A DNA stretch of 64,000 bases. It comes from Verrucomicrobiota bacterium (GTDB taxonomy: Bacteria > Verrucomicrobiota > Verrucomicrobiia > Opitutales > UBA953). Below the pieces are notes generated by a model. That model was not told where the DNA came from. It did no database searches and worked only from the letters and a program-made list of their open reading frames with translations. The stretch is taken from assembly GCA_015061905.1 (NCBI GenBank), contig SUVQ01000003.1:1-64000 (forward strand), in the 5' to 3' direction. The translations under genes and the position numbers were made by a program. This document shows positions 62,320 through 64,000 of this stretch, one piece after another (the stretch's first letter is position 1; each line of letters begins with the position of its first letter).

Positions 62320-62480
62320 CGCGCGAAGCCGCCAAGCCGCGAAGTTTTTAAAAAGGTAAAAAAAAGGAAACCACGAATAGACACGAATTTTCACGAATGA
62401 TTTTCGCGCAAAGCCGCCAAGTCGCGACGTTTTTTTTAAGGAGGAAATCTGCGGATATCTGTTTTGTCTGCGGAAAAAAT
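62319..62480. repeat. Interspersed intergenic repeats before lysC
   Basis: Two direct copies of TTCGCGCRAAGCCGCCAAG followed by YCGCGA (62318-62343 and 62402-62427), with CACGAATAGACACGAATTTT between them and AAATCTGCGGATATCTG after. The spacer 62220-62687 holds only these, the terminator and, further on, low-information sequence; I see no gene in it. An ACAGATAGACACAGATTTTT relative is at about 8222-8242. Confidence 0.75.
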
Positions 62481-62687
62481 AATTAGCCATAAATAAAAAC
62501 TCTGCAGCTTTGTGTCTCCGTGAGAATTGCTTAAAAAGCTTTTGCGTCTTCGGCATCCAACTAATTTTACAAAAAACATTCGGTGCACTTTATGACGAGG
62601 CAACGCGTCCGTGGTTCTTTTGTGTCTTGGTGCTTGCGGTTTGGCGGCGGTCGCTTTTTAATGACTGCCTCTGTTTAGCAAAACAAA

Positions 62688-63902
62688 ATGCTGATTGTTC
62701 AAAAATATGGCGGAACTTCCGTGGGGAATGTCGACCGCATTAAAAACGTTGCCGCGAAGATCAAGAGCTATTGGTCCGAGGGGCATCAGGTCGTGGTTGT
62801 GGTTTCTGCACGTAGCGGCGTAACGAATGAGCTGATTGCGCGGGCAAAATCGATTTCGGCGGCTCCGAGCGAGCGCGAAATGGATATGCTACTCGCGACG
62901 GGCGAACAGGAAACCATCGCGCTGACGGCACTCGCGCTTCATTCTATCGGCGTTCCCGCCGTTTCCCGCACGGGCGCGCAAGCGGGCATTATTACGGATA
63001 CTTTCCACTCGCGCGCGCGCATTTCTCAGCTGACGGGCGGCGACATCAAAGAACGCCTCAACGAAGGCAAAGTCGTTATCGTTGCCGGTTTTCAGGGAAT
63101 TTCGTCGGAAAGCGAAATTACGACTCTCGGTCGCGGCGGCAGTGATTTGACGGCGATTGCCTTGGCGGCGGTGCTCAAGGCGGATATTTGTCAGATTTTT
63201 ACGGATGTGGACGGCGTTTATACGGCGGATCCCCGCATCGTGCTCGACGCGCGAAAGCTGAATCATATTTGCTACGAAGAAATGCTGGAGCTTGCGGCGA
63301 GCGGCTCGAAGGTGATGCAGTCCCGCTCTGTCGAATTTGCTCAAAAATACGGCGTTCCTTTTGAAGTGCGCTCTTCCTTTAACGATCAACCCGGAACTAT
63401 TGTGAAAGCTTTTGAAAAAACGATGGAAGACGCCCTTGTTTCCGGCGTCGCTCTCGACCGCACGCAAACGCGCGTAACGGTGGGAGATTTGCCCGATTCT
63501 CCGGCTGCGTTTGCGGCAATTTTTGATGCGCTCGGCGAATCCTCGGTCAGCGTTGATATGATTGTCAAAAACGTGGCACCGATTCCCGGCAAGGCGAATT
63601 TGACCTTCTCGGTCAATACCGACCAAGTGGGCTACGCGGAAAAAGTGATTACCGCCGCGCTGAAAAAACTCGGAGCGGGAACGTTCCGTTCTTCGGGGGA
63701 AATCGCGAAAGTTTCCATCGTCGGCGTCGGCATGACTTCGCATCCGGGGGTGGCGGGAACGCTTTTCCGCGCGCTTTCGGAAGCGGGAATTAATAGCGAG
63801 CTGATCACGACTTCGGAAATTAAAATTTCCGTCGGGATTGCCCCCGATAAGGCGGACCTTGCCGTGCGCTCCATTCACAGCGCATTCGGCTTAGATAAAT
63901 AA
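62688..63902 (+). CDS. lysC: Aspartate kinase
   Basis: 404 residues. Phosphorylates aspartate, first step to lysine, threonine, methionine and diaminopimelate. MLIVQKYGGTSVGNVDRI (1-18) is the KxGGTS motif; GRGGSDLTAIALA (about 149-161) and DVDGVYTADPR are substrate and nucleotide sites. Two ACT domains at the C-terminus (about 255-404) give feedback control. Length matches monofunctional bacterial LysC. No Shine-Dalgarno. The last 98 bp of the window hold an 11-bp imperfect hairpin (CCGGAGAA / TTCTCCGG) without a T-run. Confidence 0.96.
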   Translation: MLIVQKYGGTSVGNVDRIKNVAAKIKSYWSEGHQVVVVVSARSGVTNELIARAKSISAAPSEREMDMLLATGEQETIALTALALHSIGVPAVSRTGAQAGIITDTFHSRARISQLTGGDIKERLNEGKVVIVAGFQGISSESEITTLGRGGSDLTAIALAAVLKADICQIFTDVDGVYTADPRIVLDARKLNHICYEEMLELAASGSKVMQSRSVEFAQKYGVPFEVRSSFNDQPGTIVKAFEKTMEDALVSGVALDRTQTRVTVGDLPDSPAAFAAIFDALGESSVSVDMIVKNVAPIPGKANLTFSVNTDQVGYAEKVITAALKKLGAGTFRSSGEIAKVSIVGVGMTSHPGVAGTLFRALSEAGINSELITTSEIKISVGIAPDKADLAVRSIHSAFGLDK

Positions 63903-64000
63903 ATCCTTTTGCGCCGGAGAAGCGGCAAGCCTGTCGTTTCTCCGGATGGCGGGAACACCGCCGGCGGCGAAAATTTGCCGAGTCGCGTTTGACGGAAAAT

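Noticed and set aside
62889-63878. A 329-codon open frame antisense to lysC
   Set aside because: It is the reverse frame of a well-conserved aspartate kinase gene; the protein has no recognisable features.

Overview
The window is bacterial, of intermediate GC with AT-rich patches. It carries a large cell-surface polysaccharide island (about 6.6-61.2 kb) between housekeeping genes (hisG, rpsT, folC on the left; lysC on the right). A secreted protein with a C-terminal PEP-CTERM sorting signal sits beside the island, many start regions lack a clear Shine-Dalgarno, and intergenic 'CACGAATAGACACGAATTT'-type repeats are present. Together these suggest a Verrucomicrobiota member, possibly Opitutia-like; this is inference, since no rRNA is present.

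Layout. 0-6.4 kb: edge of an unknown gene (-), hisG (-), an acidic lipoprotein, rpsT, a RluA-like pseudouridine synthase, an MCE-domain protein (-) and folC (-). 6.6-18.3 kb: block I with flippase 1, an F420-hydrogenase-beta-like protein plus a pyruvyltransferase-like protein, a broken and two intact Wzy-type polymerases, glycosyltransferases, an inserted AlbA/ATPase gene and a 66-bp tandem repeat. 18.4-20.9 kb: a defence-like patch (HNH nuclease, RloA/RloB = AbiL-like pair). 21.0-25.5 kb: divergent glycosyltransferases around a short region bounded by inverted recombinase-type sites, then a GbsR-like regulator and an AAA ATPase. 25.8-37.0 kb: block II with flippase 2, a cytidylyltransferase::aminotransferase fusion, an opine-dehydrogenase-like gene, an ornithine-cyclodeaminase-like gene and LicD, then an EpsG-type polymerase and glycosyltransferases. 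37.0-41.5 kb (-): WbuC and the UDP-L-FucNAc trio (FnlA/B/C) with a GxxExxY gene between. 41.5-43.6 kb: a 2-kb segment bounded by inverted sites and holding a REP-type Y1 transposase and a tyrosine recombinase. 43.6-61.2 kb: block III with UDP-GlcA/GalA genes, a second regulator copy, a dTDP-3-acetamido-3,6-dideoxyhexose set (rmlA, rmlB, FdtA-, FdtC-, FdtB-like), flippase 3, glycosyltransferases, an ATP-grasp protein and a fourth polymerase. 61.3-64 kb: PEP-CTERM protein and lysC.

How it works together. Three flippases and four polymerases imply two or more Wzx/Wzy-type repeat units. Predicted precursors include UDP-L-FucNAc, UDP-GlcA/GalA and a dTDP-3-acetamido sugar. Likely decorations are pyruvate, a LicD-transferred phospho group possibly derived from an amino acid or opine, and an ATP-grasp-linked group. 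No initiating phosphoglycosyltransferase or outer-membrane export gene is visible.

Main unusual signals: (1) the octamer CGGGAACG/CGTTCCCG occurs about 130 times by eye in both orientations, against about 2 expected. It forms the stems of terminators and is missing from AT-rich, probably imported genes, which is how a DNA-uptake-type sequence behaves. (2) Two pairs of inverted 11-5-11 sites lie at divergent operon junctions. Each pair has its own spacer, and one pair encloses a tyrosine recombinase, so a DNA-inversion switch for surface polysaccharide is likely. (3) Poly-C/poly-G tracts up to 11 nt lie in polymerase and decoration genes (contingency loci). (4) Many gene 5' or 3' ends are duplicated, truncated or fused, recording frequent recombination.
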